Source of the DNA: Hymenobacter radiodurans
Lineage (GTDB): Bacteria; Bacteroidota; Bacteroidia; Cytophagales; Hymenobacteraceae
DNA: 64,000 nucleotides
Assembly: GCF_004355185.1 (NCBI RefSeq)
Contig: NZ_CP037922.1
Span: 186,001 to 250,000 of the forward strand
Direction: 5' to 3'
In this document: positions 29,561 to 39,327 of the stretch, piece by piece
Numbering within the stretch: the stretch's first letter is position 1
Layout: the number at the start of each line of letters is the position of its first letter
The notes under the pieces: model-generated
Told to the model about the DNA's origin: nothing
The model's input: only the letters and a program-made list of their open reading frames with translations
Databases searched by the model: none
Position numbers and translations under genes: made by a program

Positions 29561-29693
29561 AGATGTACAAGACACGTTTTCTATATTAGTAGTCTAGCAT
29601 TGTTAGATACTTATGAATCATCGTGGGATAGCTAACCCTAAAGATTGAAAGATACTTTTTAAATAATGCCACTTGCGAAAGCTGTTTTCTGCA

Positions 29694-31783
29694 TTACCCC
29701 TGCGCTTGAATAGCTGTGATAATTACCGTATTCACTACGTCCTCCACGGTGCAACCGCGGCTTAAGTCGTTTACTGGCTTATTCAGGCCCTGCAATACTG
29801 GGCCGATGGCTAGGGCGCCAGTTTCGCGCTGTACGGCTTTATAAGTGTTGTTGCCGGTGTTCAGGTCGGGAAAGATGAGCACGCTGGCCTGGCCGGCTAC
29901 CGTGGAGTCGGGGAGCTTCTGGCGGCCCACGATGGGGTCGACGGCGGCGTCGTACTGGATGGGGCCTTCCACTTGCAGATCGGGGCGGAGCTGGTGCACG
30001 AGCTGTGTGGCGCGCCGCACTTTCTCCACTTCCGCGCCCTCGCCGGAGGTGCCTGAAGAGTAAGACAACATAGCCACACGGGGCTCGATGCCGAAACGGA
30101 GGCTGCTTTCGGCCGAGGAAATGGCAATTTCAGCCAATTGCTCGGCCGTAGGGTTAGGGTTCACGGCGCAGTCGCCGAATACGGCTACACGGTCGGGGAG
30201 GCACATAAAGAACACCGACGACACAACTGATACTCCCGGCTTGGTTTTGATAAACTGCAAGGCCGGCCGGATGGTGTGCTGGGTGGTGTGTACCGCCCCC
30301 GATACCATGCCGTCGGCGTGGCCCTGATACACCATCATGGTACCGAAGTACGAGACGTCCGTCATCATGTCGCGGGCCATATCGAGGTTTACGTTTTTAG
30401 CTTTGCGCAACTCGTAGAGCGTTTCGGTGTACTCGGCGAAGCGAGGCGCGTGGGCGGGGTCGAGTAACTGAATGCGGCTGAGGTCGAGGCTAAGACCCAG
30501 GCGGTTGACGGCGGCCGTGATGGTGGCCGGGTCGCCGAGAATAGTCAGGTCCACGACATCTAGTTGCTGGAGGCGGGCGGCGGCGCGCAGAATCCGGTCA
30601 TCGTTGCCTTCGGGCAGCACAATGTGGCGGCGCTGGCTTCGGGCCCACTGCATAAGCTGGTACTGGAACATATGCGGCGTCATGCCTTCCGCCGTGAACG
30701 TAGCCAGCTTTTCTTCCAGCGCGGCGACATCTACGTACTGCTCGAAGGTGCTGATGGCCAGCTCAATCTTCTTCGGGTTATCGGGTGAGATACGCGACTG
30801 GATGGCGCCTATCTGGGTGGTGGTGAGGAAGGTGCCCGTGGAGACGGATAGAATAGGTATCACGGTTTCGAGGCCTTCCATGAGGCGCACTACATACTCG
30901 TCGGGGCCGATGTCGCCGGTGAGCACGATGCCCGCTACTTTCGGGAAGTTGGCTGAGGCGTTAGCCTGCAAAGCGCCCAGAATAATGTCGGCGCGGTCGC
31001 CGGGCGTTACGATGAGCACGTTCTCCTTGATGCGGCGCAGGAAGTTGGGCACCTGCATGGCTCCGGTGATGAAATTGTCGACCTGGTTGCTTAAGAGGTG
31101 TTCGCCGAGCAATAATTTGCCCCCCAACTGCTCCTGAATCTCCTTCATGCTGGGACTACGCAGACTCTGATTTTCGGGAATAACGGTCAGGACGATACCC
31201 GCCGGTAATTGCCCCCCAGCAGCTGGCGCACGGTATCAGCTTCGTTGGGGGGCGTTTTATTGACCATAACGGCCAGTACGGGCACTTCCCGCGCCTCAAA
31301 GTTGCGCAGCACCGTCAGGGCCGCGTTCACGACCTGATCGGTGGTTTTGCCCTCGCCCGAGATTACCAGAATGGCGGGCGCCCCCAGGTTTTTGGCGATG
31401 GAAATGTTGGCGTCGAACTCAAAGGCCGTTCCTGCCCCCAGAAAGTCGCTGCCTTCCACCACCAGAAAGTCGTACTGCTGCTCTAGAGCCTTGAATTTGT
31501 GGATGATAGTGTCGATAATATCGCCTTGCGTGTCGCCTTCCACGAGGCGCATGGCGGCTGCTCGGGTGTAAGCGTAGGCGCCATCGTAGGTGATGGGCAG
31601 CCCAAAATGGCTGATAATCGTTTCGATGTGCGCGTCCTTTTTTTCGGCGGGCTCAAAGTTGATGATGGGCTTGAAGTAGCCGACTTTGGGCGTTTTGCGC
31701 AGCAGCATATTGATCAGGCCCAACGACACGAGCGACTTGCCGCTATAAGGCTCGGCGGCGGCAATAAATACGGATTTGGTCAT
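29694..31783 (-). pseudogene. pta: Phosphate acetyltransferase (long form), one frameshift
   Basis: Two frames (31783-31187 and 31148-29694) together give about 696 residues, close to the 714 of E. coli Pta. The N-terminal P-loop domain has AAEPYSGKSLVSLGLIN and VVEGSDFLGAG. The middle DRTGG-like domain begins KLLLGEHLLSNQVDNFI. The C-terminal catalytic domain begins IVLPEGNDDRILRAA and has DGMVSGAVHTT, FGDCAVNPNPT, AMLSYSSGTSG and FPDLNTGNNTYK. The junction is the C6 run at 31212-31217; a seventh base gives LLGGQLPAGIVLTVIPEN and joins the frames. It makes acetyl phosphate from acetyl-CoA, feeding AckA. Confidence 0.88.
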
Positions 31784-32111
31784 AGTGCGAAAGCGAGGGT
31801 AGGTATTCCTGTACGATTGGGACGCGAAGTGAGGCGGAACAGAGTTGAGGTTATGGAGTAAACCACAGGTTCAACTTGTTACAAAACGTCATGCCGAGCG
31901 GAGCGAAGCATCTCGCGTGCTGACGTTGGATTACTACTCTTAAGTAAACACGCGAGATGCTTCGCTCCGCTATGCAGGACTACCTTATTTACTTACAGTA
32001 AACCATCAACCGGAAACAATGGCTACTGTCGCGCTACCAGCGTATTTATGTTAGGCGTAGCTGCTTAGCTACAGCGCTGCTGCACACGCTTTTCACCTAA
32101 GTACTGCCTGT
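31784..32111. other. Intergenic region with palindromic repeat
   Basis: 328 bases between divergent pta and GH43 genes. Its core is palindrome copy 2 (31889-31979), listed separately. Nothing else is recognised. Confidence 0.55.
31889..31979. repeat. Dispersed palindrome, copy 2
   Basis: Arms 31889-31919 and 31949-31979 pair over about 28 of 31 positions around a 29-base loop. It shares GTCATGC, AGCATCTCGCGTGCTGA and the mirror arm with copy 1 at 16631-16722. Where the arms differ between copies, both arms differ in a matching way. Confidence 0.85.
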
Positions 32112-33124
32112 ATGTCTGCAAAAAAGCCCCCCAGCACGTATACCAATCCCATTCTCAACGAAGACTTTCCTGATCCAACCATCATCCGGGCCGCCGATGG
32201 TTACTATTACGCCTATGGCACCCAAACAAAATGGCGTAATCAACTCATTATCAATATTCAGGTAGCACGTTCGCACAACCTGATTGAGTGGGAGCTGCTG
32301 GGCGATGCGCTGCCGCAAAAGCCTGCCTGGGCCGATACGACCCAAAAGCTGTGGGCGCCTCACGTGAGCGAGCACGACGGCCTCTATTATCTCTATTTTT
32401 CGGCGTTGCCGAATGGTACTAGCAAGGAGGATCTGTGCCTGGCCGTGGCAGTGGCTGAGGCACCCGCCGGCCCGTTTGTGGATATTGGCCAGCCATTACT
32501 CTGCGGAAAAAGCTTTATCAACATTGACCCGATGAGCTTCGACGACCCCGCTACAGGTAAGCGGCTGCTGTATTGGGGCTCCGGCTTTGGGCCGATCAAA
32601 GTGCGGGAGCTGGCCCCGACCGCGTGTCTTTTGCCCCCCAGAGCGTTGCCCTCGACCTTATTCAGCCCGTACCGGATAAGGCGCCCACCAATTACCAACG
32701 TTTGGTCGAAGGCGTGTGGGTAATTCTGCGCGATGGGTGGTACTACCTGTTTTACTCCGGCAATAACTGCTGCGGTCCCGATGCTCATTACGGAGTACTG
32801 GTCGCCCGTTCGCGCAGTGCCACCGGGCCGTTCGAGACCTTGCCTCAGGCCACCGGCAACCCCAATAGCATGCTGCTGGAAGGCAATGAGCACTGGCACG
32901 CCCCCGGCCACAACTCGGTCATTACGGATGCCGCCGGGCAGGATTGGCTGGCTTATCATGCCATTGATCCTCGCCAGCCCACTTTCAATGCCATCGATGC
33001 AGAGCAAGGCTACTCCCGCCGCATTATGCTCCTCGACCGGCTGGAATACCGGGATGGCTGGCCCCGGTTGGTTAGCGGCGGCACTCCTTCGCACCAAGCA
33101 CAAGTGGCCCCGGTCACAGAATAA
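32112..33124 (+). pseudogene. Glycoside hydrolase family 43 protein, one frameshift
   Basis: Two frames (32112-about 32617, then to 33124) give about 337 residues with a five-bladed propeller of the GH43 arabinanase/xylosidase group. Seen: NPILNEDFPDPTIIRAADGY (catalytic-base Asp near 20), KLWAPHVSEHDGLYYLYFS, GSGFGPIKVREL, then in the second frame GVWVILRDGWYYLFYSGN, YGVLVARSRSATGPFE, and HAPGHNSVITDAAG with WLAYHAID. The break is in the C run at 32614-32617: one more C gives ELAPDRVSFAPQSVAL. There is no signal peptide, so it may be cytoplasmic. The glycan substrate cannot be told. Confidence 0.82.
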
Positions 33125-33519
33125 TTGACCTAAAAAAGCCCCGCGCCTCTCGCTAGTATCGGTGTTTAGCTCGCTAAACGACGGACGGAGCAGAAGGGCG
33201 CGGGGGGCTTTTTTGCCTCCGCTAATTGCGCTAAAAACGGGGGCTTCGTTACTGAGAAGTAATCGGAAGGTGCTAGCATTTTGAGTGTGATTCAACAAAC
33301 ATAGAATAGTGTAATTTTACTATTTATAGAGTGTTCTGTCTTTTGATATATACTATCAGGTTTTCAAACAAATAGGTGAATTAGAGTCATGAAAAATTTA
33401 TAATAATAATCAAATTATTGACTGCCTAATCTTGGAATTGTGGAATAAAAATGGCGTAACAAGAAGCGCTGCGCTACAGCAGAAACGAGCTTGTTGGCCA
33501 CCCTTTTTTATTCCTCTTT
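33125..33519. other. Intergenic region upstream of serine hydrolase
   Basis: 395 bases: the GH43 terminator, then an AT-rich stretch (33290-33460) likely to hold the promoter of the serine hydrolase gene. No gene is seen. Confidence 0.5.
33132..33214 (+). terminator. Long-loop terminator after the GH43 gene
   Basis: AAAAAAGCCCCGCGCC pairs with GGGCGCGGGGGGCTTTTTT across a loop of about 48 bases that itself holds a small hairpin (TTTAGC / GCTAAA). Confidence 0.7.
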
Positions 33520-35313
33520 TTGAAGAAACTCTACACGCTCGTTTTACTGCTGCTTTCGTTGCGGGCTGGTGCCCAAACGGGAGTGCCAGTACCTGAACTT
33601 GCCCACTTTGATACCGCTATTGAGCAGTTTGTGCAGCGGTGGAAGGTGCTGGGCGCATCGGTGGCGCTGAGCCGGGGCGATAAGCTCGTGTACGCCCGTG
33701 CTTTCGGCTACGCCGATCAGGCCCGCACCACTCCGCTTCAACCCCACCATCTGATGCGTGTGGCCAGTTTGTCGAAGCCCATCACGGCTATGGCCATTAT
33801 GAAGCTGGTGGAGGAAGGCCGCCTCGACCTCGCTCATAAAGCCTTTGGGCCGGAGGGCTATCTGTCGGATGCTTACTACACAGAAGTTATTGATGACCGT
33901 CGCATCTACGATATCACGGTGCAGCAACTACTGGAGCACAGCGCCGGCTGGGACCGGGAGAAAAGCTGCGATGGTTTTGCCAGCTGCGACCCTATCGATT
34001 TTCCCGAGCATGTAGCCCAAGTAATGAATGTGCCCAATCCCGTGGGTGACTCTACCTTGGTGCGCTTCATGCTAAGTAAAGGTCTGAACTTCAGGCCCGG
34101 AGCACGGTTTGCTTACTCCAATATTGGCTACCTGGTGCTGGGTAAGATAATTGAGGCCGTAACCCTGCAACCGTACGAAGCCTGGGTGCGCGACCACCTG
34201 CTGCTGCCCAGTGGCGTACGCGAAGCTCATCTCGGGCGCAACTTATTGGTAGATAAGCAGGAACGCGAAGCCGAATACGACAGCCATTTCCAGCAATCGT
34301 CGTGCTATGGCACCGGCGAAGTAGTGCCGGCGGCCTACGGCGGCTGCAACGTAGAGGCTATGAATGCCCACGGCGGCTGGATATTCACTGCCCGCGACCT
34401 TACGCGCCTGCTTACCGCCGTAGATGGCGCAAAGGGCCGCCCTGGCTTGCTGAGTACGGCTACGATTGCCACGATGATAGAGCCCTCGGCCGTTAACGCC
34501 CGGTATGCGAAAGGATGGCAGGTAAACACGGGCAACCGCTGGCACAGCGGCTGCCTCGATGGCACGGCTACGTATCTGGTGCGGGCTGCTAAAGGCTATA
34601 CCTGGACTATCCTGCTGAATACTCGACGCGATGATGCTGCCTTTTGGACCGAACTCGACCGGCTGGGGTGGACCTGCATTCGGGGCGCTACCAAGTGGCC
34701 CGCTCATAACCTGGTTGTGCCTGATCAGAATGCTGCCCAGCTTACGGGTACTTCCTTGACGAAAACGAGCACGCTGCTTAAGTGGGCCAATGGCACCGGC
34801 AACCGCCGCTTAGTACTCATGAAAGCGGATAGCCCCGTCGATGACTTTCCCCTCGATGGCGTCGACTACGTGGCTAATCCTCGTTTTGGTAAAGGCCAAG
34901 CCTTGGCTGGCGGCAGCTTTGTGGTGGCCAATGGTGAAGCAGATACCGTAATGGTTAAAAACCTGGATCCCAACCGGGCTTATTTTGTGCGCGTCGTGGA
35001 GTATGCCAAATCGGAAACCACCAGTCAGCAGGCGCTCTACGCGCTGGAGGCCAATGCCACTATGATTCTGAACGAGCATTTGGCCGAACCATCTCTTGTT
35101 GCTGCTCAGCCCGCGCTACAGATGGATCCGAGCTCGGCCTACAGCGAACTGGCGCTACAATTGGTGCCCGCGTCGCTTTCCAGTGATGCTCACTTCCTGC
35201 CAAACGGAATTTTGCCCCCCAGCTCTGCTCCCCCTGCGCTGGAGCCAGTAGACACTCAGCCGAGTCGAATCCGCGAGTCGGGACGCGCCGTGCTGCGCTT
35301 GTTTACGAAGTAG
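33520..35313 (+). CDS. Secreted serine hydrolase of the beta-lactamase/DD-peptidase fold
   Basis: 597 residues from a TTG start that gives a clean signal peptide (KKLYTLVLLLLSLRAGAQ). The class C-like active site is complete: SLSK near 86, YSN near 205 and HSG near 345, with LEHSAGWDRE between. The hydrolase domain spans about 30-400. The C-terminal region (about 400-530) resembles a fibronectin-type module with a VKNLDPNRAYFVRVVEYA segment. A Pro/Ser-rich tail follows. Likely substrates are peptides or beta-lactams in the periplasm or outside the cell; which is unknown. Confidence 0.86.
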   Translation: MKKLYTLVLLLLSLRAGAQTGVPVPELAHFDTAIEQFVQRWKVLGASVALSRGDKLVYARAFGYADQARTTPLQPHHLMRVASLSKPITAMAIMKLVEEGRLDLAHKAFGPEGYLSDAYYTEVIDDRRIYDITVQQLLEHSAGWDREKSCDGFASCDPIDFPEHVAQVMNVPNPVGDSTLVRFMLSKGLNFRPGARFAYSNIGYLVLGKIIEAVTLQPYEAWVRDHLLLPSGVREAHLGRNLLVDKQEREAEYDSHFQQSSCYGTGEVVPAAYGGCNVEAMNAHGGWIFTARDLTRLLTAVDGAKGRPGLLSTATIATMIEPSAVNARYAKGWQVNTGNRWHSGCLDGTATYLVRAAKGYTWTILLNTRRDDAAFWTELDRLGWTCIRGATKWPAHNLVVPDQNAAQLTGTSLTKTSTLLKWANGTGNRRLVLMKADSPVDDFPLDGVDYVANPRFGKGQALAGGSFVVANGEADTVMVKNLDPNRAYFVRVVEYAKSETTSQQALYALEANATMILNEHLAEPSLVAAQPALQMDPSSAYSELALQLVPASLSSDAHFLPNGILPPSSAPPALEPVDTQPSRIRESGRAVLRLFTK

Positions 35314-35497
35314 ACTACTGCTAAAGCATCTGTAACGGCAAAACACAGTGTAATGCCGGCTGGCTACTTCGGGCATAGCACCCGCATCACTTAGTTATAA
35401 AAAGCCCCCCAGTCCTTCGCTCAGCTTGCGTGGAAGTAGGTTAGTGCTCTAAGTCAAGCTTTTGGGGAAGGCCCGGAGATGATAGGGCAAGGCACAT

Positions 35498-35535
35498 AAA
35501 AAGCCCTTTGCTGGACATTCAGCAAAGGGCTTTTT
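35498..35535. terminator. Bidirectional intrinsic terminator
   Basis: AAAAAGCCCTTTGCTG / CAGCAAAGGGCTTTTT between the convergent serine hydrolase and CHRD genes. Confidence 0.87.
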
Positions 35536-35575
35536 CAATGTAGACTAAGGCAAAAGTCAGCTACTAGCGAAGTTG

Positions 35576-36016
35576 TTACTTTACCGTAATCTGGCCGCGC
35601 AGCTCACCGCCAGTGTATTGCGAGCTGTGGAGGTTGGCGTACGTGCCACCCGCCAACAGGGCCGCTTCCGTGCTTTCCGACAGTGTAGCCGTGCCTTTGA
35701 TGGGCGAAGGGGTGATGGTGAACGGCACCACCGCATTGCCGTTGGTACCCGCTGCACCCAAGTGAATGTGGCCCATGGTGGGGGTGGCCGTCATGCCCTG
35801 GTAGGTCACCTCGTAGGTCAGTACTTTTGTATCCTTGTTGTAAGAGCCAGTAAACGTGCCCGTGCCCGTAGCGGCGTTGGCGGGCACTTCTTGCTTGCCA
35901 TCCAGCTTGGTGGTTAGGTTAACGATGTTGGAAGGGGTGTTGTCGTCTTTCTCGCACGCAGTGAACGTCGTCAGGCCAGCGAACAACAGGGCAGCGAGGG
36001 TAATTTTTTTGAACAT
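35576..36016 (-). CDS. CHRD-domain lipoprotein
   Basis: 146 residues. A lipoprotein signal (LLFAGLTTFTACE, Cys near 21) is followed by a CHRD domain at about 35-145: KLDGKQEVPANAATGTGTF, then GHIHLGAAGTNGNAVVPF and NLHSSQYTGGELRGQI. CHRD domains are beta-rich and extracellular, and bind or present unknown partners. It is the last gene of a leftward operon with DUF5777, YceI and cytochrome-like genes. Confidence 0.92.
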   Translation of the reverse strand: MFKKITLAALLFAGLTTFTACEKDDNTPSNIVNLTTKLDGKQEVPANAATGTGTFTGSYNKDTKVLTYEVTYQGMTATPTMGHIHLGAAGTNGNAVVPFTITPSPIKGTATLSESTEAALLAGGTYANLHSSQYTGGELRGQITVK

Positions 36017-36090
36017 GGGGGAAGGGTAAGGGATGGAAAATGGGTTGAAGGTTTAGTGGTAATAATGTCAGGTAGGAAGCCTATGGGGGC

Positions 36091-37017
36091 TTATTTGCGA
36101 AATCCTGCTTTGGGCCGCACCGTGAAATTGCGATTGACGATAAAGCCGAAATAGATATCGCCATCGAAGAAATTGCCGCGCGTCTGCTGCACAAACGACT
36201 TCTCAATCAAGCCTTGCGCGTTCGTGACGTGCAGCTGGAAGACGTGTCCGCCGGTTTCCAAATCGACGCCTAGCGCTAGTGCATTGCGCACCCCAGTTGG
36301 CCTAGAATCAGGAAGCAGGTAGTAGTACTCCGCATTCAGCGACGTTCGCTTGGTCAGCTTCTGCCGGCCGGCAAAGCCTAGGGCATACACGTCATTCGGG
36401 TCCTGCTCCGTAGCCACTAAGTTGTTGTGCACCATCGTGGGCATAAACTGCACGGAAAGCGACGGGCTAAACTTCCGGGCCACCAACGCCTGAGCCGTGT
36501 AAGTAGAACGACGGGTGAAGGTGCGGTCAAACGCATCGCCACTGTAGCGCAGCGTATTGACCGCCGTGCTGCCCAATAGGGTCACGCTGACCGGCGAACC
36601 GCCCGCCCCCGTGCGCTGCCGAATAGCTTTGTACTTGATAAACCCATCAAATGCCTTCTCCAGCGAGCTACGGCCAATGCCAACGGTGAGTAAGTCCGTA
36701 ATCCCGTACTCTAAGCCTAGGCGAGTCGTTGCCTGGTCGAGGCCAAAGAAGTTGTACGCGCCGCTGTTGAGCGTGCCGAAGCGGTGAGAGATCAGAAAGA
36801 TCATCGTACCCTGCCCCGGCGTTTGTACCGTGTGCCCATTAATGAGGCGGGTGCTTTTGAAGGTAGCATCTACGTAGCCAGGCGTTTGGGCGGTAGGCGC
36901 TTGCTCTTCTAATTGCCCGAGTAGGTCGCCTTGGGCCCACGCAGGAGCCGCGGCGAAAAGGGACAAGCCGACCAAGAAACCGGCTAGCCGGCGGCTTAAG
37001 GAGTACGTGTGTTGCAT
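36091..37017 (-). CDS. DUF5777-family beta-barrel protein
   Basis: 308 residues with a signal peptide (LVGLSLFAAAPAWAQ). The mature part has strands typical of an outer-membrane barrel (FKSTRLINGHTVQTPGQGTM, GLEYGITDLLTVGIGRSSLE, LNAEYYYLLPD), ending in a strand with FIVNRNFTVRPKAGFRK. This matches DUF5777, often encoded with YceI and cytochrome c-like genes in Bacteroidota. Its role is unknown. It is 22 bases downstream of yceI. Confidence 0.88.
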   Translation of the reverse strand: MQHTYSLSRRLAGFLVGLSLFAAAPAWAQGDLLGQLEEQAPTAQTPGYVDATFKSTRLINGHTVQTPGQGTMIFLISHRFGTLNSGAYNFFGLDQATTRLGLEYGITDLLTVGIGRSSLEKAFDGFIKYKAIRQRTGAGGSPVSVTLLGSTAVNTLRYSGDAFDRTFTRRSTYTAQALVARKFSPSLSVQFMPTMVHNNLVATEQDPNDVYALGFAGRQKLTKRTSLNAEYYYLLPDSRPTGVRNALALGVDLETGGHVFQLHVTNAQGLIEKSFVQQTRGNFFDGDIYFGFIVNRNFTVRPKAGFRK

Positions 37018-37039
37018 AGGAAAGGGTGGGTAAGGCGGA

Positions 37040-37615
37040 TTATTTGGATAAAGTCAGCTGCGAAACGGGGTCGCAGGATAATGACACGCGGATGCCGACC
37101 GTCTTGGCAATGTTCTCGCGGACCAGCAAGGGCACCTCAATGCCATAATCGGCGGGAGACACGTTGAAGTAGGCGTGCACAAGGAGGGTGCCGCGCGACA
37201 TCTCCAGGGCACCCGGCACGGTAATGCGTTTCGTCACCCCATGAATCGTGAGGTCGCCCTCCACGTTCACGCGTTGCGAGCCGCCTTTGAACAGGGCGTC
37301 GGGGTGTAAATCAACTACCCGGCCCGAAAAGGTCGCTTTGGGAAAGCGCTCCGACTCCATATAGTTCTCATTGAAGTGCTCCTGCATCAGCGTGCGCTTA
37401 AACTGGAAGGACTTGATGGGGATGGCGAAGGCCAACTGGCTGCTCTGCACATCTACCACGGCCGATACCTGTTCGGTACGGGCCTCAATGTCTTCAATGA
37501 TACTAGTCGAGTAAAAGGTAACTGTACCCGTGCGGGTCATGTATTTTTGGGCCCAGGTGTCGGGCGCCATGCAAAGCATGACGATCAACAAAGACCACCA
37601 GGTGAGGTTCTTCAT
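37040..37615 (-). CDS. YceI-family periplasmic lipid-binding protein
   Basis: 191 residues. Signal peptide WWSLLIVMLCMAPDTWAQ, then a YceI lipocalin-like barrel: TGTVTFYSTSIIEDIEARTE, VPIKSF-like segment (AFAIPIKSFQFKRTL), MQEHFNENYMESERFPKATF and LTIHGVTKRITVPG. YceI proteins bind isoprenoid or fatty lipids in the periplasm. Two genes on either side fit an envelope electron-transport or lipid context. Spacing to its neighbours is 22 and 23 bases, so one operon. Confidence 0.93.
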   Translation of the reverse strand: MKNLTWWSLLIVMLCMAPDTWAQKYMTRTGTVTFYSTSIIEDIEARTEQVSAVVDVQSSQLAFAIPIKSFQFKRTLMQEHFNENYMESERFPKATFSGRVVDLHPDALFKGGSQRVNVEGDLTIHGVTKRITVPGALEMSRGTLLVHAYFNVSPADYGIEVPLLVRENIAKTVGIRVSLSCDPVSQLTLSK

Positions 37616-37638
37616 ACAGCAGAGCGGCGAGCAAGAGC

Positions 37639-38001
37639 TTAATTATTCGGAGCTCCGGCCGTTACCCATGCTTTGAGGAGTGCGATATCACAGTCGGAGA
37701 GCTTGGCCCCATCTTTTGGCATTTGGGCATAGCCCGGCGCGTGACTCACCACCCCTACTAGCTGGCCTGTATCAGCCCGTCGTTTGATTTCCGCAAAATC
37801 TTCCAGGTTCACTCCTCCCGTCAGGATGGCTGCGTTGTGGCACGTGCGACAGTTCTTGGTTAGGAGCGGGGAAATATGCTGTGTATACGTTACCAAGTCC
37901 GGCGGCGTGCAGGGCTGCGGGTCGGTGGCTAGCTTCTCCACGCTGTCGTAGGCACAACTAGTCGTTAATAGAAGAAGCAAGTAAAGGGAATACCGGCGCA
38001 T
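37639..38001 (-). CDS. Haem-binding c-type cytochrome-like lipoprotein
   Basis: 120 residues from the ATG at 38001. A lipoprotein signal (YLLLLLTTSCAYD, Cys near 16) is followed by HISPLLTKNCRTCHNAAIL, with a single CxxCH haem motif near 59-63. A Met that could be the distal ligand lies in YAQMPKDG near 94. It ends LLKAWVTAGAPNN, as many short Bacteroidota cytochromes do. It heads the operon with YceI, DUF5777 and CHRD. An ATG four codons upstream is possible too. Confidence 0.88.
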   Translation of the reverse strand: MRRYSLYLLLLLTTSCAYDSVEKLATDPQPCTPPDLVTYTQHISPLLTKNCRTCHNAAILTGGVNLEDFAEIKRRADTGQLVGVVSHAPGYAQMPKDGAKLSDCDIALLKAWVTAGAPNN

Positions 38002-39327
38002 AAAGGTGTGCAATAGAATCTGTTGTTGGTGGAAGCAATGGGGACGGGGTGAGCAAAAAGCTCAGAGCGGAGAAACAGGTAATGGAATCCAGTAAACTGA
38101 GGATTGTACAAATTTTAAAAAAAGAAATTTAACTACATTATTTGCTAAGCCGTATTTTTGGATGTATTAAATTAATTGAGATTGATATTAAAACGAGTTT
38201 ATTTAATATTTCTTTTATATCCTAAATATTTAAAATTTATCTTGTCATAAAAAAGCAAAATGCATTAAGTTGAAAAAGACAAAAATTGCCCAGACAATTC
38301 AATTGCACCAAACTTTCTGTTATAAAAACCAAGTGCTACTCTGATGAGATATTTGACGCAAGCTGAACTATAACCGTGCCAATATTCAATGCTGAAAATC
38401 AGTATTTATCTGCGTTAAATACTGATTTTCAGCGGTTTGTATTAAAGCTATATTAACTGTGATGATGGCTATGTAGGTAGGGGCCATAATAGATTTTGTA
38501 AACTGTAAGTATTAATTGTATCCAAACTTGCTATTATTGAAAATTATTTAATTATTATAAATACGACTCTAATTATGAGTTTGAATTGCAGGATAAATTT
38601 TTAAAATCAAACACTGAGCACGTGGTTTGGATCAAGTATTCGCTATTGCCTTATTTAAATGGTAAGTACTGTAGCAATATTTGATATGACTATTATTAAA
38701 ACTTATTTTAGTTATAATTATGCAAATGGATTTTTGAGGATGTGCTGATAAAGACAAAGTAAGCTTTCCCTATATCGATAATGAGGATTTCTAGAAGCAT
38801 CTGGAACCAGCTGTTATCAAATTTGTTATAAAATGCAAAAATTAAATGTTATGAAAATTATAATTAAAAATATGATTATAAAGTTATGCATACTAATGTA
38901 TGTGTGTGCTTAATAATAAGTAGATGATCTTAAAATAGTTAGAAAGCCTATTAAGCCGGTAGTTGAAAAAATGTTTAAAACATGTGGAAATAAATTTTTC
39001 CCAGATACGGTGGTTATACAACATCGGATTGCGCTATTGAAAATATTTTATAACTGAGCCTTTACTTGCTTGATAACTTGATAAAACCATCGTAGGGGAA
39101 TCGTTTTGCTTACTATAGCAATGGATTATATGACAGCTTAGACTGGATGGACCCAAAAGAAAAGGCCAACTATTTCCCCCCATTAAGTAAGTGGAATTGA
39201 ACTTATACTAGATTGGAATTGATTTTTATGTTTTTATAATAATTTTAATCTAAAACACTATGTATAGGTCTAATGATTGTATATTATTGTAATAAGCACA
39301 GTAAGCAAACCTCTTTTGTCTCTTCAA
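38002..39327. other. AT-rich gene desert
   Basis: 1.3 kb with base composition far more AT-rich than the rest of the window. No convincing gene is seen; stop codons are dense in all frames. It holds a perfect 18-base inverted repeat (38391-38433), listed separately. It could be regulatory, structural or the remains of an acquired element; nothing decides between these. Confidence 0.6.
38391..38433. repeat. Perfect 18-bp hairpin in the AT-rich desert
   Basis: Arm GCTGAAAATCAGTATTTA (38391-38408) and its exact inverse (38416-38433) around a 7-base loop. There is no adjacent T run, so it is not a standard terminator. Confidence 0.75.

Noticed and set aside
32393..33298. Leftward 301-codon open frame opposite the GH43 gene
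   Set aside because: Antisense shadow of a recognised enzyme in GC-rich DNA; it also runs through the terminator.
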